Origin: Streptomyces huiliensis
GTDB taxonomy: Bacteria; Actinomycetota; Actinomycetes; Streptomycetales; Streptomycetaceae
Assembly (NCBI RefSeq): GCF_020037025.1
Contig: NZ_JAIQLH010000029.1
Span: forward strand, 1-64,000
DNA: 64,000 nucleotides
Direction: 5' to 3'
Shown here: piece by piece, positions 47,915-57,977 of the stretch
How the letters are laid out: each line of letters opens with the position of its first letter
Position numbering within the stretch: position 1 is the first letter of the stretch
Translations under genes and position numbers: made by a program
The notes under the pieces: generated by a model
Databases searched by the model: none
Told to the model about the DNA's origin: nothing
Seen by the model: only the letters and a program-made list of their open reading frames with translations

Positions 47915-48748
47915 TCAGAGGGACGCGATGACGCGGTCCGCGAGGACGTAGACGTTGCCCGTCGCGCAGCCGAAGGTGAGGGCGTAGGCGCCCGCCACCC
48001 CCGAGCCGCCGAGCAGCACCGGCGCCTCGCCGGTGCGCAGCGCGTGCGCCAGGCTCTCGGCGGTCTCCCGGTGGCCGGGCGTCATGCAGACGGTGGTGCC
48101 GTCGGCGAAGACGTAGACGTCGAGGGTGCCGAGCGGGCCCGGACGGACGTCCGCCAGCGGTACGCCGGCCTCGGCGAGTTCGGTCAGCCGCTCGACGGTG
48201 CGCTCGTGGTCGCCGACCGGCGCGCCGGCGGGCGAGAAGTCGGGGTGCGACGGGTGCCGGCGGCGGGCCGCGGCCAGTTCGGGGGAGTCCGTCTCGTCCG
48301 CCGCGGTGGCGTCGGTCTGCCGGGGCAGGTACGGGACCTGCGGGACGTCGCCGTACAGGAGCTCGGGGCCGGCCGTCTCGTCCACGGCGCCCGGCAGGTT
48401 CGACAGCAGGGAGGGCGCGTCGGCCGCGCCGCTCAGGTCGAGGGCCTCCTGCGCGGCCCAGAACGCCCGGGCCTCGGCCAGCTCCCGCTCCCGCTCCTCG
48501 GCGAGCGCGTCGGCGACGGCGGCCCGTATGTCGGAGAGCACGACACCGGCCTCCTCCGCGGGGGCCTGCCGCGCGGCCGGGACCGTCGGGGCCGTCGGGT
48601 CCGCCGCGCGCCGGGTGTCGGCCGCGGCCAGGTCGGCGCGGAGTGCGTGGATCTGCCGGCGCAGCCCGCGGGTCGTCCACAGGGCGGCGGTGCCCGCGGC
48701 GGTGGCAGTGGCGGCGGCCAGCAGCAGGGCAAGGGACATGGCGCTCAC
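47915..48748 (-). CDS. Membrane-anchored protein of unknown function
   Basis: A 277-residue protein with an N-terminal membrane helix (MSLALLLAAATATAAGTAALWTT), a coiled-coil-like segment (RRQIHALRADLAAADTRRAA), and a long acidic helical stretch (VLSDIRAAVADALAEERERELAEARAFWAAQEAL). A folded C-terminal domain follows (VYVFADGTTVCMTPGHRETAESLAHALRTGEAPVLLGGSGVAGAYALTFGCATGNVYVLADRVIASL). Two starts are possible, ATG 48748 or the ATG three codons later. No family is recognised. A promoter lies about 100 bp upstream. Confidence 0.75.
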   Translation of the reverse strand: MSAMSLALLLAAATATAAGTAALWTTRGLRRQIHALRADLAAADTRRAADPTAPTVPAARQAPAEEAGVVLSDIRAAVADALAEERERELAEARAFWAAQEALDLSGAADAPSLLSNLPGAVDETAGPELLYGDVPQVPYLPRQTDATAADETDSPELAAARRRHPSHPDFSPAGAPVGDHERTVERLTELAEAGVPLADVRPGPLGTLDVYVFADGTTVCMTPGHRETAESLAHALRTGEAPVLLGGSGVAGAYALTFGCATGNVYVLADRVIASL

Positions 48749-48844
48749 TGACGTACTCCCGGTTGCTGTCGGTCCCCGAATTCCTACCTCAGCTTCGCGC
48801 GCGTCTTCGCCGGTCCCCAGTGCAAAACGTCATGAAACCGGCGG

Positions 48845-48873
48845 GACTTAGGACCCGGAGGTTGTGACTTCAA
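48845..48873 (-). promoter_or_regulatory. Promoter for membrane-anchored protein gene
   Basis: On the minus strand: -35 TTGAAG (48868-48873), 17-base spacer, -10 TAAGTC (48845-48850). This gives a leader of about 90 nt to the gene starting at 48748. Confidence 0.5.
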
Positions 48874-48963
48874 CATATCTGACCTGGGGAAACGAATCTC
48901 CCCCGGGACGTTGGTCACATCCTGGGGGAGATTGGGTCACGAACGAGAGGCGGGGAGCGGGGT

Positions 48964-49284
48964 CAGCTCATGCGCTCGCCTCTTGTCTGTCGCGATGAGC
49001 TGCGGCTCCGCTGCGGGCAGGTGCCGCCTTCGTTCCTCAGGCGACCCCTACCCTCCGCTGCGCCTCAGCTCATGCGCTCGCCTCTTGTCTGTCGCGATGA
49101 GCTGCGGCTCCGCTGCGGGCAGGTGCCGCCTTCGTTCCTCAGGCGACCCCTACCCTCCGCTGCGCCTCAGCTCATGCGCTCGCCTCTTGCCTGTCGCGAT
49201 GAGCCGCGGCTCCGCTGCGGGCAGGTGCCGCCTTCGTTCCTCAGGCGACCCCTACCCTCCGCTGCGCCTCAGCTCATGCGCTCG
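48964..49284. repeat. Three 102-bp tandem repeats plus a partial copy
   Basis: Units begin at 48964, 49066 and 49168, and a partial fourth at 49270. The first ~15 bases of each unit (CAGCTCATGCGCTCG) equal the last codons and stop of the thiolase gene read in reverse. Units 1 and 2 appear identical; unit 3 has two T-to-C changes (near 49190 and 49204). The array lies just after the thiolase stop and fills most of a 520-bp intergenic region. Confidence 0.95.
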
Positions 49285-50489
49285 ATGACCATCGCCATGC
49301 CCTGCCCGCCACCCACGCACATCGTCTCCAGCGCGAACTGCTTGTCGTGGAACTGGAGCGAGTTGATGAGCGTGCCGGTGATGCGCGCGCCCGTCATGCC
49401 GAAGGGGTGGCCGACCGCGATGGCGCCGCCGTTGACGTTGAGCTTGTCGATGTCGATGCCCAGGTCGCGGTAGGAGGGGATCACCTGCGCGGCGAACGCC
49501 TCGTTGATCTCGACCAGGTCGATGTCGTCGATGGTCATGCCGGCCCGCTTCAGCGCCTGGCGGCTCGCCTCGACCGGGCCGTAGCCCATGATCTCGGGGG
49601 AGAGGGCGGAGACGCCGGTGGAGACGATCCGGGCGAGCGGGGTCAGGCCCAGCTCGCGCGCCTTGGTGTCGGACATGATCACCAGGGCGGCGGCGCCGTC
49701 GTTCAGCGGGCAGCAGTTGCCGGCCGTGACCAGGCCGTCCGGGCGGAAGGACGGCTTGAGGCCGCCGACGCCCTCCAGGGTGACGCCCGCGCGCGGACCG
49801 TCGTCCTTCGCGACGACCGTCCCGTCCGGGGTGGTCACCGGGGTGATCTCGCGCTCCCAGAAGCCGTTGGCGAGGGCCTGCTCGGCGAGGTTCTGGGAGC
49901 GGACGCCGAACTCGTCCATCTCCTCGCGGGTGATGCCCTTGAGACGGGCGAGGTTCTCGGCCGTCTGCCCCATCGCGATGTAGGCGTCCGGGACGAGACC
50001 GTCCTCGCGCGGGTCGTGCCAGCCCTCGCCGCCCTGCTCGGCGCGGGCCGCGGTGCGCGCCTCGGCGTCGGCGAACAGCGGGTTGTGGGTGCCGGGCATG
50101 CCGTCCGACGTGCCGTTGACGGACCGGGACACCATCTCGACGCCCGCCGAGAGGAAGACGTCGCCCTCGCCCGCCTTGATCGCGTGGAAGGCCATCCGCG
50201 AGGTCTGGAGGGAGGACGCGCAGTAGCGGGTGATCGTGGTGGCGGGCAGGTGGTCCATGCCCATCTGCACGGCGACGATCCGGGCCAGGTTGTGGCCCTG
50301 CTCGCCCCCGGGCAGGCCGCAGCCGAGCATCAGGTCGTCGATCTCGCGCGGGTCGAGACCGGGGACCTTGTCGAGCGCGGCCTGGATGATCGTGGCGGTC
50401 AGGTCGTCAGGCCGCAGCTCCTTCAGCGAGCCCTTGAAGGCCCGGCCGATGGGGGAACGGGCGGCTGAGACGATCACGGCTTCGGGCAT
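49269..50489 (-). CDS. Acetyl-CoA acetyltransferase (thiolase)
   Basis: A 406-residue classical thiolase. The nucleophilic Cys lies in [10 protein letters not shown], followed by NEAFAAQ, the catalytic His in [10 protein letters not shown], and the second Cys in [11 protein letters not shown]. It condenses two acetyl-CoA or cleaves 3-ketoacyl-CoA in the cytoplasm. ATG 50489 has GGAG upstream. It sits downstream of an SGNH hydrolase gene on the same strand, separated by about 300 bp. Its stop is at the edge of the 102-bp repeat array. Confidence 0.94.
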   Translation of the reverse strand: MPEAVIVSAARSPIGRAFKGSLKELRPDDLTATIIQAALDKVPGLDPREIDDLMLGCGLPGGEQGHNLARIVAVQMGMDHLPATTITRYCASSLQTSRMAFHAIKAGEGDVFLSAGVEMVSRSVNGTSDGMPGTHNPLFADAEARTAARAEQGGEGWHDPREDGLVPDAYIAMGQTAENLARLKGITREEMDEFGVRSQNLAEQALANGFWEREITPVTTPDGTVVAKDDGPRAGVTLEGVGGLKPSFRPDGLVTAGNCCPLNDGAAALVIMSDTKARELGLTPLARIVSTGVSALSPEIMGYGPVEASRQALKRAGMTIDDIDLVEINEAFAAQVIPSYRDLGIDIDKLNVNGGAIAVGHPFGMTGARITGTLINSLQFHDKQFALETMCVGGGQGMAMVIERMS

Positions 50490-50787
50490 CACGGCTCCAG
50501 TCGACGCGACGACGGCAGGACTCCGGTGAAGTTACCTGCACGTAAGGTCAAGGTCACGAGGCGGCGGCTGTGATGCGGGACTCATGGCCGTCGGGCCGGA
50601 TGACGGCGGGGTGCCCGTCCATTGTCGCTCCGCGCCGGTTGCCGCGGTTGCTCCGCTCGTCCTCAGACGCCGGACAGGCTGTGTCAGCCTGTCCGGCGAC
50701 TGAGGACAGCGCCCGGAGGGCGCTTCGGGGGTGCGGGGGCGCAGCCCCCGCAGGAAACGGTGAAGGGGCGGGGCCGGGGCATCCCCC
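50490..50787 (-). promoter_or_regulatory. Thiolase upstream region with palindrome
   Basis: About 300 bp holding dispersed element copy B and, 43-59 bases before the thiolase start, TTACCTGCACGTAAGGT (50532-50548). In this, TTAC/GTAA and ACCT/AGGT form two overlapping inverted repeats. This resembles a regulator site for fatty- or branched-acid genes, but no family is assigned. Confidence 0.4.
50650..50775. repeat. Dispersed palindromic element, copy B
   Basis: A 23-bp stem with one mismatch (50659-50681 with 50685-50707, loop TGT), then the block CGCCCGGAGGGCGCTTCGGGG, then the 8-bp hairpin 50733-50751. The blocks match copies at 37081, 57067 and 61155 in order and spacing. It ends close to the stop codon of the SGNH hydrolase gene. 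Confidence 0.8.
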
Positions 50788-51843
50788 CTACCGGCCCACC
50801 CGGTGCCACACATGGTGCCGCTCCGGCCCGTCCCCCGGCCCCCCGGGCCCCTCGGGCCCCTCGGCCGGAGGAAGCTGACGGCGCCGGCGGTGCTTGAGGA
50901 GCGCCCAGCGCCCCCGAGCGGCGGCCGTGACCTCGGTGCCGCCCTCGGCCGCCGCCTCGGCCGCGGCCCGGGCCACCGGCAGGATGCCCTCGCGCCGGGT
51001 GGCGTCCGGCCGCTCCTCGTCCTCCGGCCACAGGCCGAGCGTCGCGCAGAGCGTGGGCAGGACGGCCATGGCGGCGGTCGCGTAGCCCTCCGCCGAAGGG
51101 TGGTAGTTGTCGGGACCGAACAGCTCGCGCGGGTTGGACTCGAACTCCGGGCCGAGCAGGTCGCCCAGCGAGACCGTGCGCCCGCCGGCCTCCAGCACCC
51201 CTATCGTCTGCGCCGCCGCGAGCTGCCGGCTCAGCCGCCGGGCCAGCCAGCGCAGCGGCTGGTACACCGGCTCGATCGTGCCGAGGTCGGGGCAGGTGCC
51301 GACGACCACCTCGCAGCCCGCGTCGCGGAGCCTGCGCACGGCCTCGGCCAGCAGCCGGACCGAGCGGGCGGCGGGCACCCGGTGGGTGACGTCGTTGGCG
51401 CCGATCATGATGACGCAGACGTCGGGGGCCCGGTCGTGGCCGGACAGCAGCAGGGTGACCTGCCGTTCCAGGTCGTAGGACTGCGCCCCGGAGAGCGCCA
51501 CGTTCCGCAGCTCCACCGGCCGCTCGGCGATCGCCGCCAGCCCGGTGGCCAGCAGGGCGCCGGGCGTCTGCCGGGGCCGGTGGACGCCCTTGCCGGCGGC
51601 CGTGGAGTCGCCCAGCATGCCGAGGACCAGCGCCTCGTTCCCGGCCCGGTGGACGAACGCCGACCCGTAGCGGCCGTCCGCCTGCGGCGGGGTCTCGTTG
51701 TTGCCGCCGACGATCCGCCTGGCCAGCGCCACCTCGGTCAGCAGCAGCCCCAGGGCCGCACCGCCCAGCAGCCCGATGCCGCCGCCCCCGTACGCCGCCG
51801 CGGCCGCGATCCGTCGCGCGGCCCTCGCCCTCGACATGGACAT
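50788..51843 (-). CDS. SGNH/GDSL-family esterase or lipase, membrane-anchored
   Basis: A 351-residue protein with an N-terminal hydrophobic segment (IAAAAAYGGGGIGLLGGAALGLLLTEVAL, about residues 11-39). The SGNH hydrolase fold follows: block I GMLGDSTAAGKG (nucleophile Ser), block III VIMIGANDVTH (Asn), and block V FGPDNYHPSAEGY (Asp and His). It probably hydrolyses esters outside the membrane. The ATG at 51843 has GGAGGAG upstream; the open frame to 51939 lacks support. The C-terminal ~40 residues are charged and Pro/Gly-rich. It is divergent from cystathionine beta-synthase. Confidence 0.9.
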   Translation of the reverse strand: MSMSRARAARRIAAAAAYGGGGIGLLGGAALGLLLTEVALARRIVGGNNETPPQADGRYGSAFVHRAGNEALVLGMLGDSTAAGKGVHRPRQTPGALLATGLAAIAERPVELRNVALSGAQSYDLERQVTLLLSGHDRAPDVCVIMIGANDVTHRVPAARSVRLLAEAVRRLRDAGCEVVVGTCPDLGTIEPVYQPLRWLARRLSRQLAAAQTIGVLEAGGRTVSLGDLLGPEFESNPRELFGPDNYHPSAEGYATAAMAVLPTLCATLGLWPEDEERPDATRREGILPVARAAAEAAAEGGTEVTAAARGRWALLKHRRRRQLPPAEGPEGPGGPGDGPERHHVWHRVGR

Positions 51844-51968
51844 AAGGCGGGTCTCCTCCCGCTCCACGAGCGCTGTGCACCCTTGCTCGACCGTGTTGAT
51901 GGCTACGTGCCCCGAGCGTGGGCCAGTGCAACGCGTCACTGGTGCACTCGGCCCTCGAATCGTCCGAA

Positions 51969-51974
51969 TAGGCT
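51969..51974 (+). promoter_or_regulatory. -10 candidate for cystathionine beta-synthase
   Basis: TAGGCT lies 52 bases before the GTG start. The same hexamer precedes eno (18294), bldA (31101) and the membrane protein at 8595. The -35 region is poor. Confidence 0.35.
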
Positions 51975-52026
51975 GGTTGTACGGGCACGCGACGAACCGC
52001 TAGTGCCCCCGACCGCGGAGACCACC

Positions 52027-53418
<1,392 letters not shown>

Positions 53419-53905
53419 CCGGCCGGGCCGGCGGGCCCCCGCCGTCGGAGGCCGGGGGTCGGCCGGCCGCCCGGGGCGGGGGCCCGCTGTCCGTCCGGGG
53501 CGGGGGCCCGCTGTCCGTCCGGGGCTGAGGGTCCGCTGTCCGTCCGGGAGTCGGTGGTTCGCCGTCCGTCCGGGAGTCGGTGGTCCGCCGTCCGTCCGGA
53601 GGCCGTCAAGACGGGCCCCCGCCCCGTAAAAGGAACGTATGTGTCACGTGACGGCAGCACGGACTTAACAAGCGCCCGCCACACTGGAGGCGTGCCGCGC
53701 GGACGGAAGTGTCCCGGGCGGCACGTCGGTGCGACGGCAGGACTTCCGGAGCGGCTCCCGGACTCCACGGCCGTCCGGACGCGGTGGCCGGCGCCCTAGG
53801 GCCCGGACCGCGTCCCCGCGGGGGACCGCCGCCGTCCCGGCCCCGGGCTCGGCCCGGGGTGCGGCGGCCCCCGCGCAGTCCGTTCCCGCCGTCACGTGTG
53901 CGGTG
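53419..53905. other. cbs-downstream intergenic region
   Basis: 487 bp without a supported gene. It contains the degenerate tandem repeat at 53483-53600 and a 10-bp palindrome GTCACGTGAC at about 53643-53652. The latter sits in the only AT-richer patch (CCGTAAAAGGAACGTATGTG). A nine-codon frame behind AAAGGAAC is too short to call. Confidence 0.4.
53483..53600. repeat. Five degenerate 24-26-bp tandem repeats
   Basis: The core (C/T)(C/T)CGC(T/C)GTCCGTCCGG recurs at 53483, 53507, 53532, 53558 and 53584. Spacing grows from 24 to 26 bases, which argues against a coding origin. Confidence 0.8.
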
Positions 53906-54337
53906 TCAGTCCCACTCCGAGCCGCCGCGGTCGTGGTTCCGCTGCCACGGCCACCCCCGCATCACCTGCACGGCGTTGACGCCCACGATCCCGGCCCAGG
54001 TCACCAGCAGACCGGACAGCCCCGCGTTGGCCGCGCCGATCGCGGACAGCGGGATCGCCAGGACGAGGGTCACCACGGCGAAGCCGAAGCGCTCGCCGAA
54101 GGTGCCGAACTCCCCGCCGCCGTCCGGCCTGCCGCCGCGCGCGGCCGTCATGCGCTGTTCGGCGGCCTGGCGGCGCAGGCGTCGCTCCATCGCGCCGTCG
54201 AGCTTGTGCTCCACCTTCTCCAGGAAGGAGTCGACGAGCTCCGCCTCGTAGTCGGCGCCCAGTTCCTTGCGGGCCTGGAGTGACGCGTCGAGATCCTTCT
54301 TGAGCTCTGGTTTCAGGTCTGGGTCGTGGCCGGTCAT
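53906..54337 (-). CDS. Small two-helix membrane protein
   Basis: A 143-residue protein: a charged helical N-terminal half (DPDLKPELKKDLDASLQARKELGADYEAELVDSFLEKVEHKLDGAMERRLRRQAAEQR), then two hydrophobic helices (FGFAVVTLVLAIPLSAIGAANAG and LSGLLVTWAGIVGVNAVQVM). It is a common hypothetical membrane protein in streptomycetes; function is unknown. It is divergent from the malonyl-CoA synthetase gene, with about 100 bp between the starts. Confidence 0.8.
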   Translation of the reverse strand: MTGHDPDLKPELKKDLDASLQARKELGADYEAELVDSFLEKVEHKLDGAMERRLRRQAAEQRMTAARGGRPDGGGEFGTFGERFGFAVVTLVLAIPLSAIGAANAGLSGLLVTWAGIVGVNAVQVMRGWPWQRNHDRGGSEWD

Positions 54338-54438
54338 GCCGACAACGGTACGGTCGGCCCGTGGCCCCCGTCAGTGGGGGCAGCACCCGTATCCGCAGTG
54401 GGGCCGTCCCCGGGGCGGGCCCGTGGAAGGAGCAGCCC

Positions 54439-55821
54439 GTGACAGCCGCCCTCCTGTCGTCCCTCACCGGCGGCGCCGCCGACCGGCCGGACGCCCTCTC
54501 CTTCGCCGGCCGGACCCTCTCCCGCGAGGACCTGCTCGGCGCCGCGGGGGCCGTGGCGCACCGGATCGCCGGCGCGGCCTCCGTGGCCGTCCGCGCGACG
54601 CCGACGGCCGAGACGGCCGTCGCGGTCGTCGGCGGGCTGCTCGCCGGGGTGCCCGTGGTGCCGCTGCCGCCGGACGCGGGGCCCGTCGAACGGCGGCACA
54701 TCCTGCGCGACTCCGGCGCGGAACTCGTCCTGGGCGGGGAGCCGGAGGACGACGGCGTCGCCACCGCCCCCGTGGACGTCCGGGAACGGGCCGACCTCCC
54801 GGCCCGGACGGCGGACCCGGACCGCCCCGCACTGATCCTCTACACCTCCGGCACCACCGGCGCCCCCAAGGGCGTGCTGATACCGCACGACGCGATCACC
54901 GCCTGCCTCGACGGGCTCGCCGAGGTCTGGCAGTGGACGGCGGAGGACACGCTGGTCCACGGGTTGCCGCTGTTCCACGTGCACGGGCTCGTCCTCGGCG
55001 TGCTGGGTGCGCTGCGCACCGGCAGCCGGCTGGTCCACACCGGGCGGCCGACCCCCGAGGCGTACGCGGCGGCGGGCGGCAGCCTGTACTTCGGGGTGCC
55101 GACGGTGTGGTCCCGGATCGTCCGCGAACCCGCCGCCGCCCGGCGGCTGGCCGGGGCGCGGCTGCTGGTCTCCGGCAGCGCCGCGCTGCCCGCGCCGGTC
55201 TTCCGCGAACTGGAGGCGCTGACCGGGCAGCGGCCCGTCGAGCGGTACGGCATGACGGAGACGCTGATCACCGTCGCGGCACGGGCGGACGGGGAGCGGG
55301 TGCCGGGACGGGTCGGCGTACCGCTGCCGGGGACGCGCACCAGGATCGCGGAGGTCGAGGACGGCGGCGGCATCGGCGAACTGGAGGTGTCGGGCCCCAC
55401 CCTCTTCTCCGGCTACCTCGGCCGCCCCGAGGACACCGCCCGCGCCCACACCGCCGACGGCTGGTTCCGCACCGGCGACATCGCCGCCCTGGACCCCGAC
55501 GGCACCCACCGCATCGTCGGCCGCGCCTCCACGGACCTCATCAAGTCCGGTGGCTACCGCATCGGGGCGGGCGAGGTGGAGAACGCGCTGCTCGACCACC
55601 CGGCGGTGGCCGAGGCGGCCGTCGTCGGGCTGCCGCACGACGACCTCGGGCAGGAGATCGTCGCCTACGTGGTGGCGGAGGGCGTGACGGAGCGGGCGCT
55701 GATCGACTTCGTGGCCGGGCAGTTGTCCGTGCACAAGCGGCCGCGCCGGGTCCGCTTCCTGGAGGCGTTGCCGCGCAACGCGATGGGCAAGCCGCAGAAG
55801 AAGCTGCTGGAGGGGTTGTAG
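54439..55821 (+). CDS. Malonyl-CoA synthetase-like acyl-CoA ligase (MatB type)
   Basis: A 460-residue ANL-family ligase close to MatB/ACSF3: P-loop LILYTSGTTGAPKGVLIPHDAI, the MatB-like segment WQWTAEDTLVHGLPLFHVHGLVLGVLGALRTG, ARLLVSGSAALPAPVFRELE, ERYGMTETL, GWFRTGDIAALDPDG, IVGRASTDLIKSGGYRIGAGEVENALLDHP, and A10 PRNAMGKPQKK. It would make malonyl-CoA or methylmalonyl-CoA from the free diacid, an extender-unit supply for fatty acid or polyketide synthesis. The GTG at 54439 has GGAAGGAG; the upstream frame to 54361 is unsupported. Confidence 0.82.
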   Translation: MTAALLSSLTGGAADRPDALSFAGRTLSREDLLGAAGAVAHRIAGAASVAVRATPTAETAVAVVGGLLAGVPVVPLPPDAGPVERRHILRDSGAELVLGGEPEDDGVATAPVDVRERADLPARTADPDRPALILYTSGTTGAPKGVLIPHDAITACLDGLAEVWQWTAEDTLVHGLPLFHVHGLVLGVLGALRTGSRLVHTGRPTPEAYAAAGGSLYFGVPTVWSRIVREPAAARRLAGARLLVSGSAALPAPVFRELEALTGQRPVERYGMTETLITVAARADGERVPGRVGVPLPGTRTRIAEVEDGGGIGELEVSGPTLFSGYLGRPEDTARAHTADGWFRTGDIAALDPDGTHRIVGRASTDLIKSGGYRIGAGEVENALLDHPAVAEAAVVGLPHDDLGQEIVAYVVAEGVTERALIDFVAGQLSVHKRPRRVRFLEALPRNAMGKPQKKLLEGL

Positions 55822-55910
55822 GGACGCCGGGCGTGAACCGGGCCTGCATAATTCCATGCAGAGTCCGGTTCGGATGAATGAGCCGGGGTGGAGCGGGAGA
55901 GGAAGAGCGG

Positions 55911-56762
55911 ATGACGGAGACCGGCGCGGCACCGGAGGCGACCGCACGGCTGCAGAAGCTCTTCGAGGGGCACCGGCTGACGCCCACCCAGCGCCGCATC
56001 GCGCACTGCATGGTGCGCCGGGCCGCCGACGCGCCCTTCCTCTCCAGCGTGGAACTGGCCGAGCTCGCCGGGGTGAGCCAGCCGTCCGTGACCCGGTTCG
56101 CCGTGGCGCTCGGCTTCGACGGCTACCCGGCGCTCCGCCGCCACCTCCGGGAGGCGTTCCCCGCGGCGCCCGAGACGGCGCCGGCCACGGACAACGCGTA
56201 CCAGCAGGCGGTCCACGCCGAGATCGACAACCTGCGGCACCTCGCGTCGCTCCTCGCCGACCCCGAGCCCGTCGCCCGCGCCGGGCGGCTGCTCGCCGCC
56301 TCCCGGCCGCTGCCGGTGCTGGGCCTGCGCGCCGCCGGCGCCCAGGCGGCCGGCTTCACCTACTTCGCCCGCAAGGTGCACCCCGACGTCCGGCTGCTCG
56401 ACGAGGGCGGCAGCCTGCTCGTCGACCGCGTCGACGCGGCCGTACGCGCCGGCGCGAGCGTCCTGCTCTGCTTCGCGCTGCCCCGCCACCCACGCGAGGT
56501 CGTCGAGGCCCTGGAGTACGCGCGGGGCGCGGGCCTCACCGTCGTCACCGTCGCCGACTCCACCTTCGCCCCCGTGGCCCGCCACAGCGACCTCCTCCTC
56601 CCCGCCGCCGTCGGCACCGGCCTCGTCTTCGACACCGCCTGCGCGCCGATGCTGCTGGGGCGGGTGCTGCTGGAGGCGATGTGCGACGCGCTGCCCGACG
56701 CGCAGGCGCGGCTGGAGGAGTTCGACGTCAACGCGGCGGCGCGGGGGCTTTTCGCCGAGTGA
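55911..56762 (+). CDS. MurR/RpiR-family transcriptional regulator
   Basis: A 283-residue regulator with an N-terminal RpiR helix-turn-helix (about residues 15-85: LFEGHRLTPTQRRIAHCMVRRAADAPFLSSVELAELAGVSQPSVTRFAVALGFDGYPALRRHLREAF). A SIS-like domain follows (LPVLGLRAAGAQAAGFTYFARKVHPDVRLLDEGGSLLVDRVDAAVRAGASVLLCFALPRHPREVVEALEYARGAGLTVVTVADSTFAPVARHSDLLL). ATG 55911 has AGGAAGAG. It lies 3 kb before the hut operon and is a candidate regulator of it, by proximity only. Confidence 0.9.
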   Translation: MTETGAAPEATARLQKLFEGHRLTPTQRRIAHCMVRRAADAPFLSSVELAELAGVSQPSVTRFAVALGFDGYPALRRHLREAFPAAPETAPATDNAYQQAVHAEIDNLRHLASLLADPEPVARAGRLLAASRPLPVLGLRAAGAQAAGFTYFARKVHPDVRLLDEGGSLLVDRVDAAVRAGASVLLCFALPRHPREVVEALEYARGAGLTVVTVADSTFAPVARHSDLLLPAAVGTGLVFDTACAPMLLGRVLLEAMCDALPDAQARLEEFDVNAAARGLFAE

Positions 56763-56769
56763 CGCGGCG

Positions 56770-56928
56770 TCAGCGCGTCAGCGTGTCTGTTCGCGCCGCG
56801 GCCGTGTGCTGCGGCGCCTGCGCGCCGGCTTCCGTCGCCGACCCCAGGAAGCTCATCAGCGCTGTGAGCGCCAGCGCCACCGCCGCGACCGCTGCGCGCC
56901 GCCTCAATCCCCGCTTGTCGACCGGCAT
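56770..56928 (-). CDS. Small secreted or membrane peptide, 52 residues
   Basis: The frame from ATG 56928 encodes MPVDKRGLRRRAAVAAVALALTALMSFLGSATEAGA..., a basic start plus a hydrophobic segment and an AxA-like cleavage site, leaving a short tail (QAPQHTAAARTDTLTR). GGAGGAACCC lies at good spacing. No homologue is recognised. The strong ribosome site and signal-peptide pattern support a real gene. It ends 8 bases after the RpiR gene's stop on the opposite strand. Confidence 0.5.
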   Translation of the reverse strand: MPVDKRGLRRRAAVAAVALALTALMSFLGSATEAGAQAPQHTAAARTDTLTR

Positions 56929-57380
56929 TCCGGGTTCCTCCGCTCGTTGTTCCGCCCCCGTGCGCTTGCTTTGACGGTAGCGGGGGTGGGGGCGTGTGCA
57001 CGTCATACTCGGGCGCTCAGTGGCGGGTGATACGTGGGTATGACGTTGTCGTCATCGTTCGGTCATGTGGGGTGCCCCGGTCCCGCCCTTTCGCCGTTTC
57101 CTGGGGCTGCGCCCCAGACCCCGCTTGTCGCGGCTTCGCCGCTCGTCCTCAAACGCCGGACGGGCTGGATCGGGCGCCCACTCCAGCCCGTCCGGCGTTT
57201 GAGGACAACCGCGCGGAGCGCGGTTTCGGGGGTCCGGGGGCCGGCCCCCGGGAATCGGCGAAGGGGTGGGACCGGGGCACAGCCCGCCGCAGGCGCCCCC
57301 GCCCAGCGCCATCCTCAGCTTCTCCTCAGATTCGCCCGCTACCCTCCGCCCTGAATCCAGCCCACGTAAGGAGGTTCGAG
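56929..57380. other. Region holding dispersed element copy C
   Basis: 452 bp with no supported gene. Most of it is a large inverted repeat described separately. The last 25 bases carry the ribosome site AAGGAGG (57367-57373) of the following gene. Confidence 0.6.
57067..57290. repeat. Dispersed palindromic element, copy C (full-length inverted form)
   Basis: The left half (57067-57169) is nearly the reverse complement of the right half (57182-57290). The core is a 25-bp perfect stem (57145-57169 with 57182-57206) with loop TCGGGCGCCCAC. The right half shows the same ordered blocks as copies A, B and D, so those are shorter forms or half-elements. Confidence 0.85.
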
Positions 57381-57977
57381 ATGGGACGCGGAAGCGGAAG
57401 CAGTTCACTGGCACGCGTAGCCGTGATCGTACGAGCACCCGCCACCCCCCTGTGGTGGCTCGGCCTCCTGGCAGCCGGCGTCGGCGCCGCCCTCCCCGGC
57501 CTCACCGGCCGCCGGATCGGCCTCCTCGCCGGAGCGGCCCTGTTCCTGGCGACCGCCACCGCCGCGTTCACGGCCCGCCGCAAGCGGTACACGCACCTGA
57601 CCCAAGCCGCCTCCCGGGCGGGCAAAGCGGTCTTCCTCCAAGACCGCGCCGTCACCGCACGCACCTGGAGGCGAAGCCGCCGCTGGTGGCTCGCCCTGGC
57701 CTTCCCGGCCGCCGTCGCGGCCTCCCTCGTCGCCCCCGGCACCGCCGGCCTGGCGATGGCCGGCGCCGGCGCGGGCCTGTGGGCGAAAGCCCAGTGGCTG
57801 GGCGGGCTGGAGCGCCGGGCGGGAGCACTGCTGTGGGTGCGGACGGAGTGGGCGAAGGGCAGCCCGGCAGGCAAGCACGTCCACGGCTACCTGACCACCG
57901 GCCTCGCGGCGGGCGACGCCGCCCCGGGCGGCGCCCGGCGCCCCGCGCGGCGGACGGCGGTCAGCGTAGCCCGCTGA
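57381..57977 (+). CDS. Membrane protein of unknown function
   Basis: A 198-residue protein with two N-terminal helices (TPLWWLGLLAAGVGAALPGL; IGLLAGAALFLATATAAFTA) and a further hydrophobic pair (WWLALAFPAAVAASLVA; AGLAMAGAGAGLWAKAQWL), separated by basic segments. No family is recognised. The start ATG 57381 has a perfect AAGGAGG at 6-7 bases. Its 3' end overlaps the end of the convergent PLP-enzyme gene by 17 bases. Confidence 0.75.
   Translation: MGRGSGSSSLARVAVIVRAPATPLWWLGLLAAGVGAALPGLTGRRIGLLAGAALFLATATAAFTARRKRYTHLTQAASRAGKAVFLQDRAVTARTWRRSRRWWLALAFPAAVAASLVAPGTAGLAMAGAGAGLWAKAQWLGGLERRAGALLWVRTEWAKGSPAGKHVHGYLTTGLAAGDAAPGGARRPARRTAVSVAR

Noticed and set aside
48964..49284. Tandem array considered as CRISPR
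   Set aside because: The whole 102-bp unit is repeated with no unique spacers, and there are no cas genes.
50803..52026. Upstream extension of the cystathionine beta-synthase frame
   Set aside because: It is antisense to the SGNH hydrolase gene and has Arg/Pro/Gly-rich random-like composition.
53639..53668. Nine-codon frame with AAAGGAAC upstream
   Set aside because: Too short to support, and no conserved context was seen.
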